Shown here in pieces: positions 1 through 10,638 of a DNA stretch of 64,000 bases. The translations under genes were made by a program, and so were the position numbers. The notes below the pieces were generated by a model that saw only the letters and a program-made list of their open reading frames with translations, had not been told where the DNA came from and did no database searches. The stretch covers positions 744,001-808,000 of the forward strand of contig JAHEWK010000011.1 in the NCBI GenBank assembly GCA_020740775.1, written 5' to 3'. The stretch's first letter is position 1. Each line of letters begins with the position of its first letter. The DNA is from Ilyonectria destructans (lineage: Eukaryota; Ascomycota; Sordariomycetes; Hypocreales; Nectriaceae).

Positions 1-1007
1 CCCTCCCATCGGCTATAGCTGCTCTTCGACTCCTGAGCGATTCCAGGAGATCGTCTCTGTGCTTCTCTGCAAGTCGGTTCGCTCGTCGTTGCGTCGTGAC
101 ATATTTTTCGGCGAGCGCGACGGCCTCCTCTGCTGTCCCTGAAGTATCCGCAGGACTCTCCTCCAAAATTTGGTTTATTTCACCCATAATGCGTCGCTGC
201 GTTTCCATGGCATCCTCGATGGAGCTCTCTAGATTGGCTAGCTTCATTAGCGCATTATACGACGAACTCGCGATTGTCGGTGCCTGCTTGGGATCGGATA
301 TACGGTTGGGGAAGTCGAGCGAGTAGATTCCGTCTTCGAGGTGGAAAACGAGGGCATTCGGCGGGAATCGCCTATCCATTAGGGTTCCAACGAAGTTAAG
401 GCGTCGCAAGTCCACCATCTCCTCCAACAAGAAGACCCAAGATTGTTGTTTCGGTCGCTTCGCCCACAGGCGGATAGTCATGACGCACGATCTCGAAATC
501 GTCGGCTCGCAGTCACCCAGACTGAAAAACTGAAAGTTGAAGTTCTGGACACGTTAGATTCGGCTCAACACAAGGTGTCGCATGTCTGCTTACCGCCGAC
601 CTCTCCCTCACCTCGCTCACGTAGACAGGATCAGCACACCCGCCTACGTGCAGCGAGTAGAAGACATCCCCAACAGCCTCCTCGACCAAAGTCTCCAGCT
701 TCTTTTGCCTCGCCACGGGGTTCGCGTGCGCCATGCTCAAGCTGGTTCTACGGGCAATCTGCGGTCGCAAGCTCTCAGACCGCAGGCTGTCGTTCCGGAG
801 GTTCTCGGACGATCGCGACGGATGCAATTGGCCCGACTCCCTCAGCACCTGGAGCTTCTTGGGGCTCCGGTTGATATCTGCATCGTCCGTCGTGCGCAGG
901 GTCGCGGGCGCAAAGGACAGGTTTCGCAACCAGACGCCGCGGAGGTGGCGCAGCTTGCGGTTCTGGGCCAAGAGGCGCGGTCGACGCGGTTCGGCGAGGG
1001 ACGACAT
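1..1007 (-). CDS. UVRAG/Vps38/Atg14-type PI3-kinase complex subunit (partial, C-terminus beyond window)
   Basis: The product resembles the fungal 'UV radiation resistance / autophagy-related 14' family, which bridges the Vps34 PI3-kinase complex on endosomes or autophagosomes. Exon 1 is 1007-612 and encodes 132 residues. It starts with an Arg-rich head containing QNRKLRHLRG and a Ser-rich SRSSENLR stretch, then LFVEEAVGD-like sequence leading into VGGCADPVYVSE, the start of a C2-like fold. A 67-nt intron (611-545, GTGAGG...CCAG, branch CTAAC) joins phase 0 to exon 2. Exon 2 is open from 544 to the window edge and encodes the rest of the C2-like domain (VDLRRLNFVGTL, FHLEDGIYSLDFP) followed by a helical, probably coiled-coil stretch rich in E, R and A. 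The gene is cut by position 1, so its length is unknown. The family call is from memory of the motif pattern; the exon structure is my inference. Confidence 0.72.
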
Positions 1008-3626
1008 GGCGTGTGCATGCTGCAGCGTACGCAGCGGAAGACGACGGCGACTATATCATCGGAGGAGCAAAGATTCAGGTATTGCAGTGGCGACGTTGGC
1101 GTTGGAGAGCTGGTAGCGCGAGAGGGGTGGCGTCGTCATGGAAGCTCGGAGCTTAATCAATCGATTGAGGTCACGCACGCTAAGCCGCGGTAGTTGCATG
1201 CCCGTTTTAGTGATAACGGACCACTCCCAGTCTCACACCGTACTCACCTTACAGAAACCATGCGTCAACACCAAGGTTGGCAACATTTACATGCCGTGGA
1301 CGCACATTCTCAATTTCCTGAGAGCTTCAACTTTTCCAACATAATGCACGTGGTCTCGGCCATGCTGTGCAAAGTACAAAGCCCCTGTTGTCTCGCGGCA
1401 CACTGCATGTCAGCATGGCTGCAGCCCAGAATGGGTGATGATGAGCGCAGCCCGCCATCCGCAACCCGCAGCTCGCATGACGAGTTGACTGCATATAAAT
1501 TTTCCGTGGCTGTCGAAACTGAGATTAATTGTACTCGGACTCCCTTCCGACTAGCCGTGTCGCTCCACAGCCTTTCGCCAGCTCTCGCGTCTGATGTCTG
1601 ATGTCTGATGTCTGATCAGCTTGACTCACTCAACAGAGACATTTTTCTTAATTGATACGGAGTAGCCTTTTCCTATTGGCTGCGAAGCAGTTCAGTTTAC
1701 AACTCGAACATCGGCTCAGACGATTCCCCCAGCTGCTTCGACGTGTACTCTACTACTCCACCTCCGTAGGTGCAAGGTACTGCGGAGAATCAGGTCATTT
1801 TTTACAAAATGATAGTTAGGTTTACGTTAAGAGGTACAGTTTCTCTGTATGCTACGAGACTTGTCCATTCCAACCCCACCAATGTGTTGTATTGTACATG
1901 GGGTCTACTATGTTCGCCAGTGCTGGAAGGGAATAGCCGGATGACCGTGGTTTGTGGGGGCATATTCCGCCACTGCAATGCTACCGATGGGCCCGGAGCT
2001 TTCTCCAGTCAGATGTCAATCCGGCTCCACAATAGCCTAAATAGCGGTTTCTTCCTGATCCCAAGGTATAAGCTAAAGGGAGGTGGTGGTCTGGACTTCT
2101 TGGTAACTCGGGGGCCAAGGGAGGTTTCGGGATTACAAGGAGGTTATTATTCATCGCTTTGGTTCCGCATGAAGTTATCAAAGCTGGCATGGGCACTGTG
2201 ACGATTGTGACAAGGATTCGAACCCCGAAATAAGCGATTCCAATTGTCTTGCTTAAGTTCGTAACGTATCAGTGAGCTTAGAATTCCTACTATCAAGTGG
2301 TGTGGCGGGGAGTCCGGGACTTTAGGCTGGCTAGTTGCTTGCAGGGATATAATAGGGACAAGTATGGCCCATGCAGCCCATCACCTTACATAGGCAAGCT
2401 CCGCGCCAACTTCGCTGATTCTTAGGGAATCCTTTAAATGATCTTTTGTGAAAACTAACCAGTCAAGAAACCGAAAGGCAAGCCTGGGACAGAGTAACTC
2501 CTCCTCACCTCCTTCATCCCTCTCACTAACCTCTGCCGTTTACTCACTTAGGAGTGTGCTATGAGAATACAGAATGCTAACCTAAATCCTATTATAATAC
2601 CAAAACACACTTCATCGGCAGATCAAATAGAGGCATCGGCTTCGTATGAGTGCCGCGAAGCCCAATAAATATGTGACTAGTAGAGAACTCTCCGTTTAGA
2701 GTGGAATAGTGACGGCGAAGACTTGTAAATCTTGACAAGGGTGGTTCTAAGAAACAAGGATCCTCTTCCAGGTGGCAAAAGTAAGAAGGCACCCGATATT
2801 CATTTGCGGCCATAACCCCGTGCCCTCTAATCCTCACTGTATATGGGGGGTGGGCCCAAGCCTCCTACTGATCCTTTGATCCTTGTGAGAAATTCAACTT
2901 ACGGATGACACCTGCTGGTTGATTGGTCTTAAAGATCAATGAGTGTCGTCTCTTTCCGACCAGAGAGGCATATCCAGTGCTCTTCTTAAGTCTGCCTTAC
3001 CAATTATGGAAGTATTAGATAAAATAGCCTAGATGTAGTGAGCAAGAGATGCAGCCAAGTGTATCATTGACGCTTCTAGGCCCGATTGGTATTAAAAAGC
3101 AAGGTGTGCGGTATATCAAGTATCTAGTGCTTCAAGAATAAACGAGGCTGGAGTTATCCACAGTCTCAATCCAACAATGATGCAATTGAGTGTGGCACAC
3201 TGCATATTTCACAAAGCCGAATAGCTTACGCTAGCCCTTATCACGGTACCCTGCAGCCTACAAGCAAACATGGTCCGCCGTGCTCCCAATAGCCGCAGTT
3301 CCCCATCAGCCACATTACCGATCAGTTGCGTAATGTTTCAACTTGGGAATCGGCGGTTTGCTGCTGTCACCACCATAAATAGGCTTCCCCTCTCTGGCTG
3401 AGCAATTTCATACCGCTCTTTATCAAGCGCTGTGTCCCGTTGTCACAGAATCCGACCCGGCCAGACCTGCGGGCTTTGGAATTTGTCAAGAGCCTCGGCG
3501 TTTTTGTGTACAAGGCAGCCGGACGACCGCGTCAACAACTCTCCTCGTTCCGCATTTATCGCTCTCTTAAAATCCCGGCTCGAGAGAGTCTATTGCTTGA
3601 TCATTTCGCGCAACTCTGCACACGCC
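1008..3626. other. Gene-free stretch
   Basis: I see no credible coding region on either strand. The open frames here are short, lack recognisable motifs and have no good spliced continuation. A 7-bp tandem repeat lies at 1591-1615. The 5' leader of the downstream cyclotransferase-like gene occupies the last part. Confidence 0.5.
1591..1615. repeat. 7-bp tandem repeat (TGATGTC)x3+
   Basis: The unit TGATGTC is repeated three times without interruption, and a truncated fourth unit (TGATC) follows. It lies in non-coding DNA and is probably a simple replication-slippage product. Confidence 0.85.
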
Positions 3627-4469
3627 ATGTCCAGCCCACCAGATAAGCTGTACTTTGCCTATGGGAGCAATCTCTGGCTGCAGCAAATGGCAACTAGATG
3701 CCCCAACAGCCAGTACATTGGACGGGCCATGTTGCTGGAACATTGCTGGCTGATCAACGAGAGCGGCTACCCCAACGTGATTCCTCGCACCGGTTCTAAC
3801 GTACACGGCCTGGTCTACAGGGTGAGCGGCGACGACGAGAACAGTCTGGACCAGAGCGAGGATGTCCACAGCGGCACCTACTCAAAAGTGTTCAAGGAGC
3901 TCGTCCTTTACCCGGCCTTGCCGGAGCTGCAACTGCCTACTGCTCGTCTCGCCGATGCTGTGCAACATGGGGCCAGAATGGAAGCTGGGGAGCAGAAGCA
4001 TCATTTCGAAGCCAACGTCCTGGTCTACCTCAACGAGACCATTGTCCGACGGGGCCGCCCCCGAGACGAATACGTCGACCCAATTAACTCTGGCATCAAA
4101 GACGCCATTGCGCTGGGCATCCCCGCCAACTTCATCAAAAACGCGGTTCAGTCATTGACCCCAACCACTGCGATTCGCAACGTCAGCCACCGAGTGCACC
4201 ACCCAGAGCCTGCTGCCACTGAGACTACCAGGTTCCGCCGCAGGGCACTTGCAACTTCTAGAGAGCCGAGGAGCAGAATGTATCAAAGGGAGCAGTTGCT
4301 TCGCAGGGAGCGATTCCTTCGGTCGCCTCTCAGACAGCCGTCGCCTGACCAGGGAGTGTGGACCATGGCTCCGCCACATGTTGCAAGTCCCTGGTTGACA
4401 GGCAGCTTGCCTCACGAGGATTCGACATTACACCCACCGGAACAGGAAGAGACAATGCATTTCTATTAG
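3627..4469 (+). CDS. Gamma-glutamylcyclotransferase-like protein
   Basis: This is an intronless 280-aa protein. The frame is open from 3432, but the ATG at 3627 (context cacgccATG) is preferred because the conserved fold begins right after it. Residues 8-16 are YFAYGSNLW, the substrate-binding loop of the gamma-glutamylcyclotransferase fold. The LDQSEDV motif follows, and its Glu78 matches the catalytic Glu position of the family. GLVYRV (61-66) is the expected beta strand. Family members release 5-oxoproline from gamma-glutamyl peptides or amines in the cytosol. The C-terminal ~95 residues are Arg/Pro-rich and look disordered, a fungal extension outside the fold. The exact substrate cannot be told from sequence. 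Confidence 0.8.
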   Translation: MSSPPDKLYFAYGSNLWLQQMATRCPNSQYIGRAMLLEHCWLINESGYPNVIPRTGSNVHGLVYRVSGDDENSLDQSEDVHSGTYSKVFKELVLYPALPELQLPTARLADAVQHGARMEAGEQKHHFEANVLVYLNETIVRRGRPRDEYVDPINSGIKDAIALGIPANFIKNAVQSLTPTTAIRNVSHRVHHPEPAATETTRFRRRALATSREPRSRMYQREQLLRRERFLRSPLRQPSPDQGVWTMAPPHVASPWLTGSLPHEDSTLHPPEQEETMHFY

Positions 4470-5739
4470 AGATGAATGCGGTAGGCGGCGGGCGTGTTTG
4501 AAGGGGACCCAGGTTTGTCACGAGAAAAAGGCTTTGTTGGAGTTCATCTATCTACAGTCATTACAAATACCATTACAATAAATGCTACGCAACGTGTCCT
4601 TCGTTTGTTGTACGCCCCAAGTGCAAGGCCCTGGCAGTGGCGATGACGGAGGAGTCGTTTGTGATTTCAAACATGAGTGTGATGCGGGCTAGATTGGCGA
4701 TGTGACTGGGTAATCAATAGCGTCCAACCAGCTACAGTAGGCACATCTGTACTTTCGCCGGCATGCTCATTAGGTAGTCATTACGGCCCGTGGGATGGAC
4801 AGTGTCTCAATCATACGAAGGCTAGCGCAGGAAGTTTGACAAACTTCCCTAAGTCCAGGTATGTACCAGCTATACCGTGGATCACGGTGTGCGATATATT
4901 GCTTTTTCTCCCATCTTCCAGGATTAAAGCCCCTCTTGCTTCCTTGGCCGCGTTAAAGCCAAGGTCTGCCGTAAAAAGTCGGTCAACTCAAACAACGCCT
5001 AGTGTGGGAAGAACCGTACTTGGTTGACAATCTGTCCAATCGGTGAGGGCGCATCACATTGCTTTTTATTCCTATATTTTAGGACGCTGGGTTTAGTGCT
5101 GACCTCGCTGCAAGCCATTTCTGAGCTGTCATCGAATTATCATAGATAGTACTGTTTGGGGGTTGCCGAATAGCCATTGACGTTGTAAAACTTCCGCCTT
5201 TGTACTTGCAAGTATTGATCGCCAGTGCTGGCGCCAGGCAACTGAAACAGTGGCAGTGAACTCCTGTTGGCAATGTGCACTTTCACGAGCGATACAGCCA
5301 GCCACGATTTCTGGACTCGTATTAGCTGCGCAGTGCCAAGCCTACAAGCGAACAAAGCGCGGAATCAGTAGCCGGCCACCACATCTGGACTCCCATGGTG
5401 GCATTGACTCGACCCCGTTCCCTTGCCGATAATCCCAGCCTGATCAATTACCCCGGGTACGCCATGGGTGCTACTCCAATAAATATCCCTCGGGCAGGGA
5501 CAGATTTAGGACGGTGGAAAAGGCGCATTGAAGCGAAAGACCAGTTCTGAGCATGGAGTTATAGCACAGAGCCCAGGATACTTTATTTAACTCGATAGTT
5601 GCTATGTTAACCAGTGCCACACCATTCGTAGACAAACAGGTGCACATTGGGTTCTAGACCGCAAAAGAAAACATCCATCCACGCTCACGAACTTTCCTCA
5701 AGTTAGCTATCTCACTCAGTTCTCTAGCTCCGGGGAACT
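4470..5739. other. Gene-free stretch
   Basis: Only short open frames without motifs are present. Nothing recognisable was seen before the amidoligase relic that begins near 5740. Confidence 0.45.
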
Positions 5740-6640
5740 CTACCTTTTGGACTCGTTCAGGACTTTGTAATCAGCTGGAAGAGAATCCATAGAGACAACG
5801 TAGTCGCGGCTTGTTTGATAACGTCGTAAAGACTCTGCGGTGTCCAGCTTGCAATCGACGCAGTGGGAGGATGGCTGAGGACGGTTTTGAATCATGTCAG
5901 TCTGCGAAGCGATGTACGACGGCTGTGGAACATACCATGTTGAGAAGGGCTTGGATGAACGCAAGCGTAAAAGCAATCCACCTCTTGGTTCTGATCTCCC
6001 CTCTCAGAAATCTCCCCCCTACTCAAGCGTGTCGGACATTCTAGGAAGGGTGTTGCCAAAATTATACAGAACGTATCTATCGCTCTGCACAATATTTCTG
6101 AGCTGAGTGGTATTATTGGCGCTCTTGATCAGCTGTGCGATCCCTTGCATCGTTGTGTACTATGTAAGTCGAGGCGAACTGACATTGTTCGGCTTACAGT
6201 ATTCGTTGTTGACACGGGCCTTCATAAGCAGCTTCGAGACGAGCGGTTGGTAGATGGCAATACCGTAGGAGAGGATCTTGAGCTAGGAAAGCGCGAAGGC
6301 CGTGTTTGGGCCCCTCGATAATCGATGTGGCTAACGCACTTAAGAGACCGCTCCGGTGTGTGAAAGACGACCCGCATCGCAGTCCAGAAGGCGTCGATCT
6401 CATCTTCCCAGTTTGGCTGGCAGTGCAGGACTAGAGAGACAGCTTCCATTGAAATTGGCAGGAGAGTTAGTTGACTATAGATCGCTGTCAAGGATGTAGG
6501 CATCTTACTCTTCCCTGCGGGTTGTCCAAGAGAGCCGCCCATGGTAATCCACCACTTGTCGTAGTACTCTTGCAGCTTGGGGTAACCTTCATCAAGGCCC
6601 AGTTGCGCAGAGTCTAATCAGAGGTCTCTACTGTGCTCTT
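5740..6640 (-). pseudogene. Relic of a fungal amidoligase-family protein
   Basis: Read on the minus strand, scattered frames give segments I recognise from the fungal putative amidoligase family. They come in the right order: GLDEGYPKLQEYYDKWW, then NWEDEIDAFWTAMRVVF with HTPE, then LKILSYGIAIYQPLVSKLL with ARVNNEYCKPNN, then TTQLRNIVQSDRYVLYNFGN, and finally FLRGEIRTKRWIAFTLAFIQ. In-frame stops and shifts break it. For example, near 6030 an apparent short deletion between 'DTLE' and 'GG.FLRGE' destroys the frame. The N-terminal part (the FGVE-type strand) is missing and gives way near 6600-6640 to an Hsp70-like fragment on the other strand. Some gaps could be old introns, but stops inside conserved blocks argue for decay. 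Confidence 0.6.
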
Positions 6641-6919
6641 GGCGGGTGGCTTAGGCCAGAGCAGCTACTCAAAGACTTCATCAAGAGATCTATTTCCCAG
6701 CCCATGTCAGTTCTCCGACCCAGTAACAGCTGGACGGCCGTAGTCCGTGGAGCAGCGATTGTGGGCATCAAAAAGTTCACGGGAGCGTCGGCCAGCGTGT
6801 CGATTACGTCCCGGATTGCTCGGAAGAACTTGGGTCTTAGTCTTTCCTACGCCTGCTATCCTGCAAAGCATAACAGTCCAGAGAAGCAAGTCGCGAAGTG
6901 CAATGAGTGGTGCCTTTAG
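6630..6919 (+). pseudogene. C-terminal fragment of an Hsp70-like (actin-fold) protein
   Basis: Plus-strand reading gives VLLAGGLGQSSY (the Hsp70-like 'GGFGxSxY' phosphate loop) near 6632-6670. After a one-base frame change it continues as LKDFIKRSI and then NSWTAVVRGAAIVG with SRIARKNLGLS, ending at a stop at 6917-6919. This order is typical of the C-terminal half of fungal Hsp70-like ATPases that are often paired with NLR or heterokaryon-incompatibility genes. The N-terminal ATPase half is absent and the frame is broken, so it is a relic. Confidence 0.55.
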
Positions 6920-7089
6920 CTCAGTTCCCAACATGAACACAGGTTCTACGATAAAGAACTACGATCAAATGCAAACAGGCCTGTGTTTTCTGCATTCAAC
7001 CCTCATTCTGATAGCCGATGTCGATGTCTTCTTTGCCACTCCCTGCATGCGTCGATACAGGCGTGCTGAGATCTGTCTGTAACCTTGCA

Positions 7090-7495
7090 ATAGTAATAAT
7101 ATCATTTTGGGAAAGATAGGCATGACTTTATTTCATCTACCTTTCAAGACCAAAACCTGATAAGTCAAAGTCCGTCAAAAGAGGTGGTTACCGGGGCATT
7201 CAACTGGTCACCTTTTAGGACTACACAAAACTCAACAAAAGCGAAAGGATCGAATGTTTTCATAGACAAATGGAACCTTTATTATGCTAGAAGACTAAAT
7301 ATCCAAAGTTTATTTCAAGAAGTAAAAGATTTATCCAGTGAGGATGTTCGTGGGGTGTGACAGTGTGCGCCAAGTGATTCGGTTCCAGATGTCGCGGAGA
7401 GGCGTCACACTTCAACTCGTCAACTCAATAATCCACCAAGTAGTTCATGCCTAGCGGAGGCGATTGTCGTATCAACAGGGAGAGAATCGAGTCCC
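7090..7495. other. Gene-free stretch / 3' region of the repeat-protein gene
   Basis: AT-rich DNA without usable frames. It probably contains the 3' UTR of the minus-strand gene that ends at 7496. Confidence 0.4.
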
Positions 7496-9357
7496 TTACT
7501 GGCGCATGAAGGTATAGCAGTCCTTCTTCTCCTCGAGGTAAGACTCCTTGCAGGGCTTGTTCTCAGGGGCAACCATGTAGTTGCAGTTGCCGTCCTGGGA
7601 CTTCTGGTTGAACTCGACGGCGACGCAGATGAGGATGTTGGCGACGTCGCCAACCTTGGGGTTGGCAGCGAGAGTAAGGCGAGCGCTCTTGGCCTGGCAG
7701 ATGGCGATGCAGTGGTTGACGTCGGTGGCCTGCTCCTTGTGGCACTTGGAGAGGTGCTCCTTCTTGAATCCCTTGTTGCACATGGGCTGGTAGTGGCTGA
7801 TCATATCCTTGTTGCCGCGGGGGTATCCGTGTCCGCTGCCGTTACCGTTGTTGCCAGAGCCGGAGCCGTTGTTACCGTTGCCAGATCCGTTGTTACCGTT
7901 GCCAGAGCCGTTGTTACCGTTGCCTGAACCGTTGTTGCCAGAGCCGGAGCCGTTGTTACCGTTGCCGGAGCCGTTGTTACCGTTACCAGATCCGTTGTTT
8001 CCACTGCCGTTGTTTCCGTTGCCGGATCCGTTGTTTCCGTTGCCAGAGCCGTTGTTTCCACTGCCAGAGCCGTTGCCAGAGCCGTTGTTGCCAGAGCCAG
8101 AGCCATTGTTACCGTTGCCAGATCCGTTGCCGTTGCCGTTTCCATTGCCAGATCCGTTTCCGTTTCCATTGCCGTTGCCGTTTCCATTGCCACCGCCGTT
8201 ACCGTTTCCATTGCCTCCACCGCTGCCGTTCTCGTTACCGCTGCCAGAGCCACCAACGCCGAGGCTGAGGAGAGAATCATCAGGGCCGCTGCCGCCGATA
8301 GAGAGATCAAGAAGCGAGGTCAAATCATCCAGGAGGCCGCGGCGGTCGTGGGTGAGGACATTGGCCTCGAGGAGAGTACCCTTTTCCTTGTTCTTCTTTC
8401 CACCAACTTGGACGTCGATGAGCTTGTTGGTGCCACCGTTGCGGCCGGGAGGGCCATTGCGGCCGGGAGGGCCATTGCGGCCGGGAGGGCCATTGCGGCC
8501 GGGACGACCAGTGTTGAGGAGGTCAAGTTCGATGGCGGGCTGAGCGCGGCGGTCATGGGTGAGGATATTGGCCTCGATGAGAGTGCCCTTGTCCTTGTTC
8601 TTCTTGCCACCAACTTGGACGTCGATGAGCTTGTTGGTGCCACCATTGCTGGGGCGACTGGGGCGGCCATTGCGACCAGGGCGTCCGGTATTGAGGAGCT
8701 CAAGGTCGATGGCGGGCTCAGCGCGGCGGTCGTGGGTGAGAACATTGGCTTCGATGAGAGTACCCTTGTCCTTGTTCTTCTTGCCGCCAACTTGGACATC
8801 AATGAGCTTGTTGTCGCGCTTGCCCAGGACATCGGCGCTCAGGAGGCTATCGCCGCCAACATCAACCTTGGCGATGTTGCCGTCCTTGCCAACGGAAAGG
8901 CTCAGGAGAGGGTTGACGCCGACTTTGCCATTGCTGAAGTCCTTGATGGACTCGCCCTTCTTGAGATCACCAGTCTTGCAGAGGTACTCATCGAGCTCCT
9001 CGGTAGTGATGAGGCCAAGGTAGATCAGGATCTGGATGTCCTGGCTGACTTGGTTCTTCTTGCAGACCTGCTCGGGAACCTCGTAGCAGTCACTGCCGCT
9101 GCAGCCACGGCGGTAGTGAGCCTTCTTGCCACCCTTCTTCTTGTACTGTAGCCGGGTTAGTATTGGGGCGATTGTAGATTGGGAGTGATGCTTACCTCAG
9201 TGGGAGTGATGGTGACATATTCCTGCTTCTGCTCAACCTTGTGAGGACGCTTGGTGAGGATGTCGATGTTGGGGCAGATGCTCAGAATGGCAGTGAGATC
9301 GAGGAGACAGCCATTGTCGCGGCTGAGCACCTGGAGCTGGGAGATGATATCGGACAT
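7496..9357 (-). CDS. 603-aa protein with collagen-like and Gly/Asn/Ser repeats and a Cys-rich C-terminus
   Basis: Exon 1 is 9357-9196 (54 aa). A 50-nt intron (9195-9146, GTAAGC...CTACAG) leads in phase 0 into exon 2, 9145-7496. No signal peptide is visible. The N-terminal ~150 residues hold four spaced Cys and charged sequence. Then a ~55-residue module (KLIDVQVGGKKNKDKGTL, EANVLTHDRR, LLNTGRPGRNG) occurs three times. Each copy carries GRNGPPG collagen-like triplets, expanded to four in one copy. Next comes ~145 residues of GNGNNGSG-type repeat (about 7820-8260). The last ~95 residues have eight Cys (CNKGF, CHKE, CIAIC, CVAV, CNY, CKES, CYTF), suggesting a disulfide-bonded fold. A TATA box and a C/T-rich leader suggest strong expression. 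I do not recognise the family; a structural or wall-associated role is only a guess. Confidence 0.7.
7820..8260 (-). repeat. Gly/Asn/Ser-coding minisatellite
   Basis: A GGTAACGGCAAC/AACAACGGCTCTGG-type degenerate short tandem array encodes (GNGNNGS)n and (GN)n inside the 603-aa protein gene. All variants keep the reading frame, so it is under coding constraint and probably length-polymorphic. Confidence 0.85.
8447..8505 (-). repeat. 18-bp tandem repeat encoding GRNGPP collagen-like triplets
   Basis: On the plus strand the 18-bp unit gccattgcggccgggagg recurs about three to four times. It encodes Gly-Arg-Asn-Gly-Pro-Pro in the minus-strand gene. It is one expanded copy of a motif found once in each of the other modules. 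Confidence 0.8.
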
Positions 9358-10638
9358 TATGAATTAGGTAGGTAGTCAAGTAGGAGACTGAAGTAAAAGA
9401 TTGGAATGAGTGTGAGAGTGTGGAAGAGAGAGTAGGAGAGATGATTGAATGGTGAGTGTTGCTGATGAGGAAAGGAAATCGATTTGAGAGGAGATTCCAT
9501 GACATTATATACCCAAAAGATTCCTATACACATGGACAGTCTGAGTCGATTCTGCGCATCATGATGGTTCTGCTTCTGAGACCGTCGAGATTTGACCGCC
9601 CAGGGGGTTGCCACGACTAGTTTCGAGCAATGAGTACACACATCAGCCAAGATGGCATGGCTAGGGAGATCGGTCAGAATGAGAAATTGAATCCCTGGCC
9701 GGTCGTCAGAAAGAAGAAACAATCGTGTCGATCGTCGACCTCACACGCTTGGTCACACCAGCCCAAGGAGTTGCGGACGAGACGGAAGTGTGTTGTCACC
9801 GAGACAGTTCCTGGACTAACCCTGGCTGTTTCAATGCGGTCAACAGCCCTCTGGAACAGGTCGTCCCTGTCCCAGATTGCCCAAATTGGGTTGTCCATGG
9901 TCGGATATGCAGCAATATGCTATTAACGCATGGGCATGGTGACGTGCAGACGCAACAGACGCAAGAGGGCCTCCATTTCCACATTTCCAAGCCCCGTCAA
10001 CACGACGCACCACTCACATGGCGGCCTGCCCCAGAGCCGCTGCAGCCGGTGTCTCTCGGCCGGGACAATTACCAGTGGCTTCACGCAAGGGCGTCCTTGA
10101 TGTGCATAGCCGAGGGGATCGTCCTTGGAGCGAGATGGCGCGTTGTGGGGAAGCTGCCAGGGCCGGAGAGCCGCAAAAGCAACGGTCGTGGATCACGGAT
10201 CACGGATGGGGCCACTAACTGAGAGCACGGTGATTGACGTGAACACGAGCGATGCTGGAAAAAGACTAAGGCAGAACAAATATAGTGTGAGACTGTTGAG
10301 ATGGACACAAAAGAAAATGCCCCAGCGACCTGGTCCAAACACTCCTTGCCTGGATACACAAAGTTGTATAATTGCGAGGCCCGGGCGGCCGGCCGAAGAT
10401 GTCACCGAGAAACCGGCGTGTGCATTGGTGGCGAGCAGTCACTTTTCCTTGCTTCACTTTGCTTTTCTTTGCTCCAACGCGGCACTTCGCTTCGATTAGA
10501 TCTCGCCAAGCCGCGTCCTGCCACCCATGATCCATCCTGTCCTCACTTTATTTGGCCGGGTGTATGTTTCGGCCTGGGCCCTAGTCGGGGCCTCACCTCG
10601 GTCCTGCACCATCCGAGTCCCAAATTTGAGTCCCCAAG
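9358..10638. other. Gene-free stretch
   Basis: It contains the promoter and leader of the 603-aa protein gene and then about 1.1 kb without convincing coding sequence. Several open frames overlap in different phases, but none has motifs. Confidence 0.45.
9505..9511 (-). promoter_or_regulatory. TATA box of the 603-aa repeat-protein gene
   Basis: TATATAA on the minus strand lies about 150 nt upstream of the ATG at 9357. The leader between them is rich in C and T (CTCTCC, CACTCAC tracts), a hallmark of strongly expressed fungal genes. Confidence 0.5.

Noticed and set aside
443..1193. Overlapping plus-strand frames at the left edge
   Set aside because: They are antisense to the UVRAG/Atg14-like exons, whose conserved sequence is on the minus strand.
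2215..2290. Possible tRNA on the minus strand because of GGTTCGAATCC
   Set aside because: A T-arm-like stem is present, but no matching 5' acceptor strand or anticodon arm could be found.
7820..8260. CRISPR-like repeated array
   Set aside because: Repeat units are short, contiguous, in frame and encode a Gly/Asn/Ser protein; there are no spacers, and the genome is eukaryotic.
7809..8543. Pro/Leu-rich plus-strand frame
   Set aside because: Antisense image of the Gly/Asn repeat array, produced by low complexity.
8348..9151. Long plus-strand open frame (267 aa) opposite the repeat-protein gene
   Set aside because: It is a shadow of the minus-strand exon. The codon register is the same and the open frame arises from biased codon use in the real gene; it has no motif.
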